Assembly (NCBI RefSeq): GCF_014137945.1
Contig: NZ_JACGWX010000003.1
Span: 1-64,000 of the forward strand
Direction: 5' to 3'
DNA length: 64,000 nucleotides
Origin: Microcella alkalica
Lineage (GTDB): Bacteria > Actinomycetota > Actinomycetes > Actinomycetales > Microbacteriaceae
Of the stretch, positions 6,370 through 15,673 are shown piece after piece; the stretch's first letter is position 1, and each line of letters opens with the position of its first letter. The notes under the pieces are model-generated. The model saw nothing but the letters and a program-made list of their open reading frames with translations, was not told where the DNA came from and searched no databases. The translations under genes and the position numbers were made by a program.

Positions 6370-9150
6370 ATGGCCCGCTTCACGTTCAGCGCCGGCAACG
6401 CGCGCGCCCTGGCCCGCGCCCCGCTGTACGGGCTCGGCGCGCTCGCCGCGCGCCTAGTCCCTCGCGACCCCGCACGCTGGGTCTTCGGCTCCGGCATCGG
6501 GGTCGGGGAGGGGGCCTTCGCGCTGTGGGAGCTCTGCCGAGATCGCGACCCGGAACGGCGTCTCGTGTGGCTCGCCTCGAGCGACGACGAGCTCGCGGAC
6601 GCGATCGCGCGAGGGATGCGCGCGGTGCCGACCAGGAGCATCCACGGATTCTGGGAGACGCTGCGGGCGGGCGTCGTGGTCGTGACGCACGGCCTCGGCG
6701 ACGTCAACCGCTACGGCTCGAGCCGCGCGGTCGTCGTGCAGCTGTGGCACGGGATCCCGCTCAAGCGACTGCATCTCGACACGGGCGCGGCGCTGAGGCT
6801 GCCCCTCATGGGGTCGCTGCCCGGAGCGCGCGCGCTCATGGCGCGTCTCTACCGCGCTGGGTCGTCGCGCATCACCCTCTTCCCCGTCGCCTCCGAGCTT
6901 GTCGCGGCGCGCATCCGCTCGGCCTTCGGTCTCCCCCGCTCGCGGGTCCGCGTGCTCGGCGATCCCCGTGACGACGTGTTGCTGCGCGGCGACGCGGCCG
7001 CACGGCGGGCCTCGGCGCGCGCGCTCGTCGAGAGCGCCGTCGGCCCACTGCCGGAGGGTGCGCGCGTCGTGCTGTACGCGCCCACGTGGCGCGATGGCGA
7101 ACCCGATCCGGCGATCCCGACCGAGGAGGAGTGGCGCGCGATCGGCGCGTGGGCGGAGCGCGCGGACGCCGTGCTGCTCATCCGCTCGCACCCGCTCGGG
7201 GCCGGCTCGTACGCGCGAGGGCCGGAGCTGACGCCGCGGGTGCGCCTCATGGGGCGCGGCCGGCTCACGGATGCAACCCCGGCTCTCCCCGCCCTCGATG
7301 CGATCGTCACCGACTACTCCTCGATCGCGTTCGACGCCGCGATCGCGGGGGTGCCGAGCGTGTTCTTCGCCCCCGACCTCGCCCGCTACCTCTCGAGCCG
7401 GGGGCTCTACACGCCGTACCGGTCATTCAGCGGAGACGACCCCGCCGCGAGCTGGGAGCAGACGCTCAGCCGGCTCGACGGTCTGCTCGCAGAGGGGCCT
7501 GAGCGCGTCGCGGGTCTCGCGCACGCGGCATGGCTGCGCGACGAGCACGTCGATCGACTCGACGGCCATGCGACGGAGCGGGTGCGAGCGGCGATCCTCA
7601 CGCTCCTCGGCGAAGGACCCGAGCCGGCCGACCTGGAGGTCGCACCGGAGCGCTCGGTCGTCATCGACGCAGTCACGATCGAGGAAGAGTCGATCGTCGT
7701 CGAAGGGCGCAGTTCGGCCCTTGTCGGATCCATCGCGCTCGTCGGACCCCGCCAGACGCTCAGCGGCGCCCTCGAGACGCTCGACGATCGGTTCCTCGCG
7801 CGGATCCCCTTGCTCGCGAGCCGCTGGGGCTCGGAACCGCTGGCGGCGCCCAGCGGCGCCTACGCCCTCGAACTGACCCTCGACGGCGCGACGCGGGCGA
7901 CCAAGCGCGCGACGATCGTCGCGAGGATGCCCGGCGCATCCCTCACCCCGCTGGCGCGCATCGAGGTCGCCGCCGATCGCGGGACGCTGGTCGTCTCGCT
8001 CAGCGCGCCGCTCCCGGACGACGAGCGGGGGCCAGCCGGACAGCGCCGTCTGGAGGTCGAGTACCGTCGCCGGGACGCGGTGCCGGAGCGCGCGGTCTTC
8101 CTCGAGAGCTTCTACGCGCAGACCGCGGCGTGCAATCCGCTCGCGATCGATCGAGAGCTCGCCCGATCGCACCCCGACGTCGTGCGCTACTGGTCCGTCG
8201 TCGACCGCTCGATCGCGGTCCCGGAAGGAGGAGTCCCGATCGTGGAGGGCTCGGCCGAGTGGTGGCGCGTGCGCGCCGACGCGCGCGTGCTCGTCGTCAA
8301 CGACTGGCTGCGCAAGCGCTGGCGGCCTCGAGCGCACCAGACCGTGCTGCAGACCTGGCACGGCACGATGCTCAAGCGCCTCGCGCTCGACCGTGACGGG
8401 GTGGGCCTGCGCACGCGCATCGCCGTGCGGCGCGAGAGTGCGCGCTGGTCGATCCTGCTCGCGCAGAACCCCTACGCGGCGAGCATCCTCCGGCGCGCCT
8501 ACGGGTTCCGCGGACCGGTCTGGATCGAGGGATACCCGCGGAACGACCTGCTGCTCACGGGCGATCGAGCGGCGGTGCGCGCGCGGATCGGCATCGCCGA
8601 GGGCGTCACGGCCGTTCTCTACGCCCCGACCTGGCGCGACGACCGCACCGAGATCGTCGACTACCTCGACTTGCCTGGGTTCGCGACGGCACTCGCCGAG
8701 CTGCCAGGGGACCACGTACTCCTCGTCCGCGGCCACAGCCGCACGCTGCGCTTCGGCCGCGACCTCGAGGCGCCGGGCCTCATCGATGTGACGACCTTCC
8801 CGTCGATGAGCGAGCTGCTGCTCGCCGCCGACGTCGTCGTGACCGACTACAGCTCGATCATGTTCGACGCGACGGCGACGGATGCCCCGCTCGTGCTCTT
8901 CCTGCCCGACCTCGAGCACTACCGCCGTGACCTGCGGGGCTTCTACTTCGACGTCACGACCGAGGCCCCCGGCCCCGTCGTCACGGACGGGAATGCGCTG
9001 CTCGACGCGCTGCGCGATATCGCGACGGGCGCTGCCGGCACCGACCCCGTGGCGCTCGCCGCGTGGCGGGAGCGGTTCAACCCGCTCGACGACGGCGGGG
9101 CGGCCGGACGCGTCGTCGCGCGCATGGCCGCGTCGGGGATGCTCGGCTGA
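6370..9150 (+). CDS. Two-domain CDP-glycerol glycerophosphotransferase
   Basis: About 926 residues containing two complete transferase modules. The first (about residues 30-410) has LWHGIPLKRLHLDTG, VVLYAPTWRDGEPD and AIVTDYSSIAFDAA. The second (about 545-910) repeats the set with TWHGTMLKRLALDRDG, AVLYAPTWRDDRTE and VVVTDYSSIMFDAT. The middle ~130 residues (VIDAVTIEEESIVVEG onward) look like a beta-rich spacer. Both modules keep the key His and the TDYSS motif, so both may be active, for instance one priming and one extending, or adding two kinds of unit. The start could also be ATG 6325 or 6352; 6370 is preferred because GGAAG lies upstream, but this is not certain. With the single-domain enzyme this makes three modules in the locus. 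Confidence 0.83.
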   Translation: MARFTFSAGNARALARAPLYGLGALAARLVPRDPARWVFGSGIGVGEGAFALWELCRDRDPERRLVWLASSDDELADAIARGMRAVPTRSIHGFWETLRAGVVVVTHGLGDVNRYGSSRAVVVQLWHGIPLKRLHLDTGAALRLPLMGSLPGARALMARLYRAGSSRITLFPVASELVAARIRSAFGLPRSRVRVLGDPRDDVLLRGDAAARRASARALVESAVGPLPEGARVVLYAPTWRDGEPDPAIPTEEEWRAIGAWAERADAVLLIRSHPLGAGSYARGPELTPRVRLMGRGRLTDATPALPALDAIVTDYSSIAFDAAIAGVPSVFFAPDLARYLSSRGLYTPYRSFSGDDPAASWEQTLSRLDGLLAEGPERVAGLAHAAWLRDEHVDRLDGHATERVRAAILTLLGEGPEPADLEVAPERSVVIDAVTIEEESIVVEGRSSALVGSIALVGPRQTLSGALETLDDRFLARIPLLASRWGSEPLAAPSGAYALELTLDGATRATKRATIVARMPGASLTPLARIEVAADRGTLVVSLSAPLPDDERGPAGQRRLEVEYRRRDAVPERAVFLESFYAQTAACNPLAIDRELARSHPDVVRYWSVVDRSIAVPEGGVPIVEGSAEWWRVRADARVLVVNDWLRKRWRPRAHQTVLQTWHGTMLKRLALDRDGVGLRTRIAVRRESARWSILLAQNPYAASILRRAYGFRGPVWIEGYPRNDLLLTGDRAAVRARIGIAEGVTAVLYAPTWRDDRTEIVDYLDLPGFATALAELPGDHVLLVRGHSRTLRFGRDLEAPGLIDVTTFPSMSELLLAADVVVTDYSSIMFDATATDAPLVLFLPDLEHYRRDLRGFYFDVTTEAPGPVVTDGNALLDALRDIATGAAGTDPVALAAWRERFNPLDDGGAAGRVVARMAASGMLG

Positions 9151-9186
9151 GGCCGCGCTCGCCCGGATGCTCCGCCGCGGCTCGAC

Positions 9187-10230
9187 CTACGACTCGATGC
9201 GCGAGCGATCGACCGCGTCGCGCGCACCCAGGACGACCCCGCGCAGGAAGCCGGCGCCCCAGGTCACGTGCATCGTGGCGATGACGAGCGCGAATGTGGC
9301 ACGGTCCGCGATCGTGCGCCCGCTGGAGGGCGCGAGCAACAGGCCAGCGAGCAGCAGCAGGTACGCGACCGGCGCAAGATGGACGAGCCCGAGGATCAGC
9401 GAGGTCGGGCCGACGAGCACGCCGGTGGCCTGCAGGAGCAGCACGATGAGGCTCGCGCCGCTCGAGACGACGAGCGCGGGCGGGGCGAAGTAGCGAAGAG
9501 GATGCCGTCCGCCGTGGCGGCGCACGAGCTCCCCGCGCCAGATGCCGGTCGCGACGAACTGGCGCGCAAGCTTCGACCATCTGTCGCGCGGCCAGTAGGT
9601 GACGCGCAGGGTGGGGTCGAGCCACACGACGCTGCCCGCGCTGCGGAGACGGAAGTTGAGTTCCCAATCCTCGCCGCGTCGCAGCCCCTCGTCGTACAGC
9701 CCCACCGCGATGAGCGATGAGCGCCTCATGATGCCCAGGTACGCGCTCTCGGCGGGCCCCTCGACGGCTGAGCCGTGGTAAGCCCCACCGCCGAGCCCCA
9801 GCCGGGAGTTGTAGGCGCGGGCGACCGCCGACTGGAATCGGCTCCGCCCGGAGGCGACCATGAGCCCTCCGAGCGAGGCGGCACCGGTACGGGCGAGGGT
9901 CGCGACGGCTGCGGCGGTGTAGTCGGGAGCGAGCTCGGTGTGGGCGTCCACGCGGACGATCACCTCGTGCCGGGCGGCCAGGATCGCGCGATTGAGGCCA
10001 ATCGGGATCGCCATCTCCGGGTTGTGGACGATGCGGATGCGGCCGTCGACCGCGGCGAGTCGTTCGACCCGCTCGCTCGTGCCGTCGGTCGAGGGGCCGA
10101 GGGCGAGCACGAGCTCCTGGTCCCCGCCGTAGTCCTGCGCGAGCACGCTCGCGATCGCGTCGTCGATGTAGGCCGCCTCGTTGTACACCGGCATCACGTA
10201 GCTCACGCCGGGGAGCGAGGGGGCGACCAT
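9187..10230 (-). CDS. Family 2 glycosyltransferase with C-terminal membrane segments
   Basis: A 347-residue GT-A fold enzyme. The N-terminal domain begins SYVMPVYNEAAYIDDAI, has a DAHTEL motif (the DxD/DxH nucleotide-sugar metal site, residues ~95-100) and the catalytic-base region RRGEDWELNFRL near residue 195. Residues ~240-325 hold three or four hydrophobic spans, as in ExoA/succinoglycan-type transferases that act on a lipid-linked acceptor. It converges with the two-domain glycerophosphotransferase and probably adds a sugar to the same surface polymer. A TAGCCT box stands 8 bases before the ATG and a GGGAG is present, so the initiation mode is ambiguous. Confidence 0.82.
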   Translation of the reverse strand: MVAPSLPGVSYVMPVYNEAAYIDDAIASVLAQDYGGDQELVLALGPSTDGTSERVERLAAVDGRIRIVHNPEMAIPIGLNRAILAARHEVIVRVDAHTELAPDYTAAAVATLARTGAASLGGLMVASGRSRFQSAVARAYNSRLGLGGGAYHGSAVEGPAESAYLGIMRRSSLIAVGLYDEGLRRGEDWELNFRLRSAGSVVWLDPTLRVTYWPRDRWSKLARQFVATGIWRGELVRRHGGRHPLRYFAPPALVVSSGASLIVLLLQATGVLVGPTSLILGLVHLAPVAYLLLLAGLLLAPSSGRTIADRATFALVIATMHVTWGAGFLRGVVLGARDAVDRSRIES

Positions 10231-10248
10231 AGCTCCCGAGGCTATCGC

Positions 10249-11673
10249 CTAGCCGAGCTCGCCCAGGGTCACGGTCACCGACTCGCTCCGGCCTCCCCGC
10301 ACGTACGACAGCTCGGCGCTGTCACCGGCCGCGAGCACCCGCACCTGCGCCGTGAGGTCGATCTGATCGGTGATCGGGACGCCGTTGAACTCGGTGATGA
10401 CATCTCCGGAGCGCAGTCCGGCTTGCTCGGCGGGCCCGCCGGGCGCGACCTGATCGATGAGGGCGCCGACGACGTCGCTCGACGCCTCGGCGCTCGCGTC
10501 CCTGACGATCGCCCCGAGGAGACCGTGAGTGGCCGTGCCCGTCGCGATGAGCTCGGTCGCGATGCGCTGGGCGTAGTTGGCGGGGATGGAGAAGCCGACG
10601 CCGATGCTGCCCGCGCCGCCCTGACCGCCCCCGCCCGCCGTCGCGATCGCGACGTTGATGCCCATGAGCCGACCCTCCTGGTCGAGGAGGGCGCCGCCGG
10701 AGTTGCCCGGGTTGATCGCCGCGTCGGTCTGGATGACCGCGAGCGAGATCGTCGTGGAGGCGGAGGGCCGGCGGTCCTGGCCGGGAATGTCGAAGTTCCA
10801 GAACTCGAACGGGCTCTCCCCGTCCGGCTGCGGAGCCTCCGGCGCATCGGGAACCGCCGAGGACTGCACCGTGATGGAGCGGTTGAGCGCGGAGACGATG
10901 CCGTCGGTCACCGTGCCCGCCAGACCGAGCGGCGCACCGATGGCGATAGCCCGGTCGCCGACGTTGAGCTCGTCGGAGTCGGCGAACTCGATCGGCTGCA
11001 AGCCGGAGGCTCCCTCGATTCGGATGACTGCGAGGTCGGCGATCGGGTCGGCGCCGACGAGGCTCGCATCCCACAGGCGCCCGTCGGAGGTGGAGACGCG
11101 GATGCTCGGGTCGGCTGCCGCGCCGTCGAGCGTCGCGACGTGGGCGTTGGTGATCACGTATCCGTCCTCGCTCAGGATCACACCGGAGCCGCTGCCCTGC
11201 GCGCCGCCGCCCGCGACCTCGATCGTGACCACCGACGGCATGGCCTTCGCGACGACTCCCGTGACGATCGTCGCGTCCTGCGGGTCGTTGACGGTGACGG
11301 AGGCGGGACCGGCCGGAGAGGCGGTCGAGCCGGCACGGTCGCTGAGCGCCCATGCCGCGATGCCGCCGCCCGCGGCACCGCCGACGAGCGCACCCACCGC
11401 GAGCGCCGCGATCATCGGGGCGAGCGAGCGCTGAGGTGCGGTCGCAGCCTGCGCGGAGGCTGCGGCGGGAGCGACAGCGGAAGCGGTGCGGGTCTCGGGT
11501 CCGGCGTGGGCCTCAGGTGCAGCCTGGGCCGGAGGAGCAGCGTGGGCCTCAGCCGCGGGACGAGCCTCGGAAGAGGAGGCAGGGGCTTTCTCCGGCACGG
11601 AGTCGGGGTGGTGAGCCGGCCCGGCCGACGGCGCCGGCGCAGGCGGCTCGGGGGTGTTCGGGTTCTCGGTCAT
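10249..11673 (-). CDS. HtrA/DegP-like membrane-anchored serine protease with PDZ domain
   Basis: A 474-residue protein in three parts: a cytoplasmic Pro/Ala/Glu-rich N-terminus (1-83), one membrane span (about 85-110), and an extracytoplasmic trypsin-like domain followed by a PDZ domain (about 380-470). The catalytic triad is visible as His178 (VITNAHVA), Asp213 (DPIADLAVI) and Ser325 (NPGNSGGALL). This is the standard actinobacterial HtrA layout for degrading or refolding damaged proteins outside the membrane. The start is fixed by AGGAG 8 bases before ATG. It is divergent from the TetR gene across a 207-bp region that contains a strong hairpin. Confidence 0.9.
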   Translation of the reverse strand: MTENPNTPEPPAPAPSAGPAHHPDSVPEKAPASSSEARPAAEAHAAPPAQAAPEAHAGPETRTASAVAPAAASAQAATAPQRSLAPMIAALAVGALVGGAAGGGIAAWALSDRAGSTASPAGPASVTVNDPQDATIVTGVVAKAMPSVVTIEVAGGGAQGSGSGVILSEDGYVITNAHVATLDGAAADPSIRVSTSDGRLWDASLVGADPIADLAVIRIEGASGLQPIEFADSDELNVGDRAIAIGAPLGLAGTVTDGIVSALNRSITVQSSAVPDAPEAPQPDGESPFEFWNFDIPGQDRRPSASTTISLAVIQTDAAINPGNSGGALLDQEGRLMGINVAIATAGGGGQGGAGSIGVGFSIPANYAQRIATELIATGTATHGLLGAIVRDASAEASSDVVGALIDQVAPGGPAEQAGLRSGDVITEFNGVPITDQIDLTAQVRVLAAGDSAELSYVRGGRSESVTVTLGELG

Positions 11674-11793
11674 GGCGAGGTCTCCTTTCGGCCGCTGTCA
11701 GCGTCCTCCGCAAACCTGTGCAGTCTATTTGCCGCTGCTGAGGGCGGCCTGGCGCTCTCAGCAGTGCCGTCTATGCCGGCCGGCCCGCGCCCC

Positions 11794-11813
11794 GCACCCC
11801 CCGAAGGGGGTGC
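11794..11813. other. GC-rich hairpin between the htrA-like and tetR-like genes
   Basis: GCACCCCC, loop CGAA, GGGGGTGC: a perfect 8-bp stem with a tetraloop. It lies between two divergent genes, so it is not an ordinary terminator. It could be part of a leader or an operator. Nothing else is recognisable in 11674-11880 except a TACACT -10-like box at 11837-11842 facing the regulator gene. Confidence 0.5.
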
Positions 11814-11880
11814 ACGCACCGTTCCACCTCCCCGTCGTACACTTCTGACGTCACCTCCCCCACCCGAACGAGGATGCTCC

Positions 11881-12534
11881 ATGCCCGCACCGCTGACAGA
11901 TGTCGACCGCGTCCTCACCGCCGCCGCCGGCGTGCTCATGGCCGACGGATACGACGCCGTGACCATTTCGGCGATCGCGGCGCACGCCGGTCTCCCCGAG
12001 CCCGAGGTCGCCGAACTCTTCGCGACACCGGGAGATGCGCTCGTGGCGATGCTCAATCGCGAGTTCAGCGCGATGTACGCGGGCATCGTCGATCACATCG
12101 AGCGCGATCCGCGCGGCGGCCTCCTGTCGCGCATCTACCTGTACATCCTCGCCGGAATCTACGAGCGACCTCTCGCGAAGACCCTCTTCGTCATCGACCG
12201 CGACGCTCTCAACCGCATCATGCGGCACAGCCACTCCTTCCGCTACGTTCCGCAGGTCGGCATCCGCGGCGAGATGATCGAGCGGCTCCAGGAAGCGGGC
12301 ATGGTGCGCCGTGACATCGACGCGACGATGGTGTCATCAGTGCTCTCGGTCTGCTCGGCGGGCCTCGCCCTCACCGCCCCGCACGACGACCTGGATCTGG
12401 TGATCCGCGGGATCAGCGATCTGCTCTCGCGGAGCGTCGATGCCGAGGTCGACGACACGGAGGCCGGAAAGCGCGTCTTCTACGACTGGGCGACGAGCCT
12501 CACGACCCCCTCTGCCTCCGGCCCAGACGACTGA
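11881..12534 (+). CDS. TetR-family transcriptional regulator
   Basis: A 217-residue regulator. Residues ~8-55 form the TetR DNA-binding domain: helix RVLTAAAGVLMADGYDAVTI followed by the turn and recognition helix AIAAHAGLPEPEVAELFATP. The rest is an all-helical ligand-binding domain with no recognisable signature. The start is supported by GAGG about 8 bases upstream. It is divergent from the HtrA-like gene and 54 bases ahead of the aminotransferase gene, so either could be its target. The effector is unknown. Confidence 0.82.
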   Translation: MPAPLTDVDRVLTAAAGVLMADGYDAVTISAIAAHAGLPEPEVAELFATPGDALVAMLNREFSAMYAGIVDHIERDPRGGLLSRIYLYILAGIYERPLAKTLFVIDRDALNRIMRHSHSFRYVPQVGIRGEMIERLQEAGMVRRDIDATMVSSVLSVCSAGLALTAPHDDLDLVIRGISDLLSRSVDAEVDDTEAGKRVFYDWATSLTTPSASGPDD

Positions 12535-12576
12535 CGGGTGGCGTTCACCTCCCCCTGCGTCGCGGGCGCCTCTCGC

Positions 12577-12582
12577 TAGGGT
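12577..12582 (+). promoter_or_regulatory. -10 box for leaderless start of the aminotransferase gene
   Basis: TAGGGT, then GGGCGC, then the ATG at 12589. No Shine-Dalgarno is present. Confidence 0.55.
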
Positions 12583-12588
12583 GGGCGC

Positions 12589-13788
12589 ATGAGCGCGATG
12601 GAGCCCTGGCGACGATCGCTCGACGCCGCGGGCCTGGTCGACGCCGACGGATCGACGCGACCCACGATCTTCGCCGAGATGTCGGCGCTGGCCACCGCCC
12701 ACGACGCGGTCAATCTGGGCCAGGGCTTCCCCGACGAGGACGGCCCGTCCGAGGTGCTCGACGCCGCTGTCGAGGCGATCCGGTCGGGCGCCAACCAGTA
12801 CCCGCCCGGCCGAGGTACCCCGGACCTGCGTGCCGCGATCAGCGAGCACCGAGCGCGGTTCGGCTCGCCCGCCCTCGACCCCGAGACGGAAGTGCTCGTC
12901 ACGGCCGGTGCGACAGAGGCGATCGCGGCCGCGCTGCTCGCGCTCGTCCCCCCGGATGGCGAGGTCGTGACGCTCTCGCCCTTCTACGACAGTTACGCGG
13001 CGATCATCGGACTCATCGGAGCGCGGCACACGACCATCCCGCTGCGCGGCGCCGACTTCCAGCCCGAGCCGGCAGACATCGACGCGGCGATCGGGCCGAG
13101 CACGACCGTCGTGCTGCTCAACAATCCGCACAATCCGACCGGCTCCGTCATCGCCCCCGAGCTGCTGGAGCGCATCGCGGCGCGCGCCGCAGCGCACGGG
13201 GCCGTCGTCGTGAGCGATGAGGTCTACGAGCATCTGGTGTTCGACGGCGCCCCGTTCACGCCGATCGCGGCGGTGCCGAGCGCGCGCGGCCGCGCCCTGT
13301 CGATCTCGAGCGCGGCGAAGACGTTCCGCGTCACGGGGTGGAAGATCGGCTGGATCACCGGCCCCGCCGCGCTCATCGAGGCTGTCGTCGCCGTCAAGCA
13401 GTTCCTGACGTACGTCAACGGAGCGCCCTTCCAGCCCGCCGTCGCCGTCGGGCTCCGGCTGCCCGATGCGTACTTCACCGAGGCGAGCCTCGTCCTCCAG
13501 CGCCGACGCGATCTGCTGAGCGCCGGACTGCGCGACGCGGGCTTCGCGGTCTCGCCGAGCCGCGGGTCGTACTTCGTGGTGGCCGACGCGGCTCCGCTCG
13601 GCGTCGAGGACGGCGCGGCGTTCGCTCGCGAGCTCGTGAGGGATGCGGGGGTCGCGTCGATCCCGCTGGCCGCGTTCGCGCCGGGGTCGTCCGATCCCGC
13701 TATCCGCAGCTCGCTGCGCTTCGCGTTCTGCCGACGCGACGAGGCGATCGAGGAGTCTGTGCGCCGATTGAGCGCCTACCGCCGCTGA
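12589..13788 (+). CDS. PLP-dependent class I/II aminotransferase
   Basis: A 399-residue fold-type I aminotransferase. Motifs are NLGQGFPDEDGP (N-terminal substrate loop), NQYPPGRGTPDLR, LLNNPHNPTGSV (cofactor Asn), VVVSDEVYEHLVFDG (cofactor Asp/Tyr) and SSAAKTFRVTGWKIGW, where the Lys is the Schiff-base residue. This motif set fits the group of YbdL, kynurenine aminotransferase and N-succinyldiaminopimelate aminotransferase-like enzymes, which transfer amino groups to 2-oxo acids. The exact amino donor cannot be told from sequence. It is monocistronic and converges with the nitrilase gene. Confidence 0.88.
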   Translation: MSAMEPWRRSLDAAGLVDADGSTRPTIFAEMSALATAHDAVNLGQGFPDEDGPSEVLDAAVEAIRSGANQYPPGRGTPDLRAAISEHRARFGSPALDPETEVLVTAGATEAIAAALLALVPPDGEVVTLSPFYDSYAAIIGLIGARHTTIPLRGADFQPEPADIDAAIGPSTTVVLLNNPHNPTGSVIAPELLERIAARAAAHGAVVVSDEVYEHLVFDGAPFTPIAAVPSARGRALSISSAAKTFRVTGWKIGWITGPAALIEAVVAVKQFLTYVNGAPFQPAVAVGLRLPDAYFTEASLVLQRRRDLLSAGLRDAGFAVSPSRGSYFVVADAAPLGVEDGAAFARELVRDAGVASIPLAAFAPGSSDPAIRSSLRFAFCRRDEAIEESVRRLSAYRR

Positions 13789-13827
13789 GCCGCGGAACGG
13801 ACCGAGGGCGCTCGGCGACCGCGCGCG

Positions 13828-14667
13828 TCAGAGGGGCGCGACCCCGAATCGCCGCAGGCCGAGGGCGGGATTGACGGCCCGCACGTCGTCGATGCGCGCG
13901 CGCGTCGGGAAGGCGACCGCGGCATCCGTCTGCTCGCCGATCGAGGCGATCGTGACGCCCATCGGGTCGACGATGAGACTGCAGCCGACCCCGATCGGCG
14001 GGGCGTGGTCGGCGGCGGCGACGTAGACGGTGTTCTCGATGGCTCGCGCGGTGACGAGGGTGCGCCAGTGGCGCTCCTTCTGGGGGCCTCGCACCCACTC
14101 GGCCGGGATGAGCACGAGGTCGGCGCCCGCGTCGACGAGGCGGCGCGTGACCTCCGGGAAGCGAACGTCGTAGCAGGTCTGGATGCCCACCCGGAGCCCC
14201 GCGAACGAGAAGAGCTGCGGCGGCTCGACGTCACCGGCCTCGGCCCAGTCGGACTCGCGCGCCCCGAACGCGTCGTAGAGATGGAGCTTGCGGGAGACGG
14301 CTACGACCGCCCCATCCGGGCCGACCGCGACGATCGTGTTGCGGAAGCGGTCCGAGCGCGAGGCCTGCTCGACGAGCCCCGCGACGAGGACGACTCCGAG
14401 GTCGCGGGCGATCGCGCCGAGCCCGGCGACGAACGGGCCGTCGAGCGACTCGGCGGCGGTGATCCAGTCGGGGCCGAGCTCCGGAGCGAAGTACGAGCTG
14501 TACTCGGGGGCGACGACGAGACCGGCGCCGCGCTCGACCGCGAGGGCGGCGAGCGCGCGGATGCCGGCGAGGTTCTCGTCCCGATCGGCACCGGGCGCGA
14601 ACTGCGCCACGGCGACGCCGGCGCGGGGCGCCACGGCGGTCACGGCGGTCTCGTCGGTCTCGGTCAT
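13828..14667 (-). CDS. Carbon-nitrogen hydrolase (nitrilase superfamily)
   Basis: A 279-residue amidase with the full nitrilase-fold triad: Glu55 (VVAPEYSSYF), Lys127 (VSRKLHLYD) and Cys165 (GIQTCYDVRFPE). The conserved context of the Cys, with CYDxRFPE, fits the omega-amidase/Nit branch, which hydrolyses small linear amides such as 2-oxoglutaramate or deaminated glutathione. The neighbouring aminotransferase would be consistent with omega-amidase work (removal of the amide left by glutamine transamination), but the genes converge and are not an operon. The start follows a TAGGCT box by six bases. Confidence 0.85.
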   Translation of the reverse strand: MTETDETAVTAVAPRAGVAVAQFAPGADRDENLAGIRALAALAVERGAGLVVAPEYSSYFAPELGPDWITAAESLDGPFVAGLGAIARDLGVVLVAGLVEQASRSDRFRNTIVAVGPDGAVVAVSRKLHLYDAFGARESDWAEAGDVEPPQLFSFAGLRVGIQTCYDVRFPEVTRRLVDAGADLVLIPAEWVRGPQKERHWRTLVTARAIENTVYVAAADHAPPIGVGCSLIVDPMGVTIASIGEQTDAAVAFPTRARIDDVRAVNPALGLRRFGVAPL

Positions 14668-14673
14668 GCGCCC

Positions 14674-14679
14674 AGCCTA
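14674..14679 (-). promoter_or_regulatory. -10 box for leaderless start of the nitrilase gene
   Basis: TAGGCT on the minus strand, six bases (GGGCGC), then ATG at 14667. Confidence 0.6.
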
Positions 14680-14708
14680 GAGGCGGACCCTCTGCCAGCA
14701 TGGAGCCT

Positions 14709-15614
14709 ATGAGCGCCCCTCTCGCCGTCCTCGGCTCCGCGAACATCGACTACACGGTCGCGGTCGACCGCCATCCGCGGCCCGGCGAGACGGTGCTGGG
14801 AGGCGATGTCGTGACGGCGACCGGAGGCAAGGGCGCCAATCAGGCGCTCGCCGCTGCGCGGCACGGGGCACGACCGGTGTTCCTCGGCGCCGTCGGCGAC
14901 GACGCGGGCGGGCGGCAGCTGCTCGACGCGCTCACGGTCGGCGGCGTCGACGTCAGCGCGGTCGATGTGGTGGCCGACGCTCCTACGGGCGTTGCCCTCA
15001 TCACCCTCGCCCGCGACGGCGAGAACTCGATCGTCGTCGCGCCGGGGGCCAACGCCCGGGTGGAGGCAGCGCGCGTCGTCGAGCGACTGGGGGCGCTCGC
15101 GGGCGCGGTCCTGCTCGCGCAGCTCGAGGTCCCGCTCGACGTGGTCGCGGCGGCGGCCGCCGCCGTCGAGAAGGCGGACGGTCGCGTCGTTCTCAACCTG
15201 TCGCCTAGCTCCCGGGTGCCGGATGCCCTCCTCGCGGTCTGCGACCCCCTGGTCGTCAACGAGTCCGAGGCGTCCGACCTCGCCGGAGCGCCCGTCGACG
15301 GCCCGCGCTCGGCCGCGGCTGCCGCGGTCGCCCTGCTCGAGCGCTGCCGTAGCATCGTCATCACCCTCGGCAGCGAGGGCGCCGTCTTCGCGTGCCGCGT
15401 CCTCAGCCCGACGGGCGAGCCGGCGGCCACGACCGGCCATCGGCCGTCACAGGTGGTACCGGTCGTCGATACCACCGGCGCGGGGGACGCCTTCGTCGGC
15501 GCTCTGGCGGCCGAGCTCGCGCGCGGCGCCGAGCTCGCCGAGGCAGTCGAGAGCGGAGTCGCCGCGGGAGCCGAGGCGGTGCAGTGGCTCGGCGCGCAGC
15601 CGCCGCGTGCCTGA
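14709..15614 (+). CDS. rbsK: PfkB-family carbohydrate kinase, ribokinase-like
   Basis: A 301-residue sugar kinase. Both PfkB signatures are present: GGKGANQALAAARHGA near residue 40 and VDTTGAGDAFVGAL near residue 255, the latter with the catalytic Asp and anion hole. The N-terminal GSANIDYTV is typical of ribokinase (ribose + ATP to ribose 5-phosphate). No ribose transporter or RbsD lies nearby, so another pentose or nucleoside is possible. Two ATGs (14700 and 14709) are in frame; 14709 is chosen because it sits 7 bases after a CAGCAT -10-like box, the spacing seen at other leaderless starts here. Confidence 0.85.
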   Translation: MSAPLAVLGSANIDYTVAVDRHPRPGETVLGGDVVTATGGKGANQALAAARHGARPVFLGAVGDDAGGRQLLDALTVGGVDVSAVDVVADAPTGVALITLARDGENSIVVAPGANARVEAARVVERLGALAGAVLLAQLEVPLDVVAAAAAAVEKADGRVVLNLSPSSRVPDALLAVCDPLVVNESEASDLAGAPVDGPRSAAAAAVALLERCRSIVITLGSEGAVFACRVLSPTGEPAATTGHRPSQVVPVVDTTGAGDAFVGALAAELARGAELAEAVESGVAAGAEAVQWLGAQPPRA

Positions 15615-15639
15615 GCACCCGTCGCGCGGAGGGAAAGCA

Positions 15640-15670
15640 GAAGGCCCGGAATCATTGATTCCGGGCCTTC
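15640..15670. terminator. Strong hairpin terminator between rbsK-like gene and tRNA-fMet
   Basis: GAAGGCCCGGAATCA pairs perfectly with TGATTCCGGGCCTTC (15-bp stem, one-base loop). It lies 25 bases after the kinase stop and just 3' of the tRNA gene on the other strand, so it can serve both. Confidence 0.85.
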
Positions 15671-15673
15671 GTC

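Noticed and set aside
9775-11880. Upstream extension of the TetR frame
   Set aside because: The frame is open by chance through the glycosyltransferase and HtrA genes. The TetR domain starts at 11881 with a good ribosome binding site.
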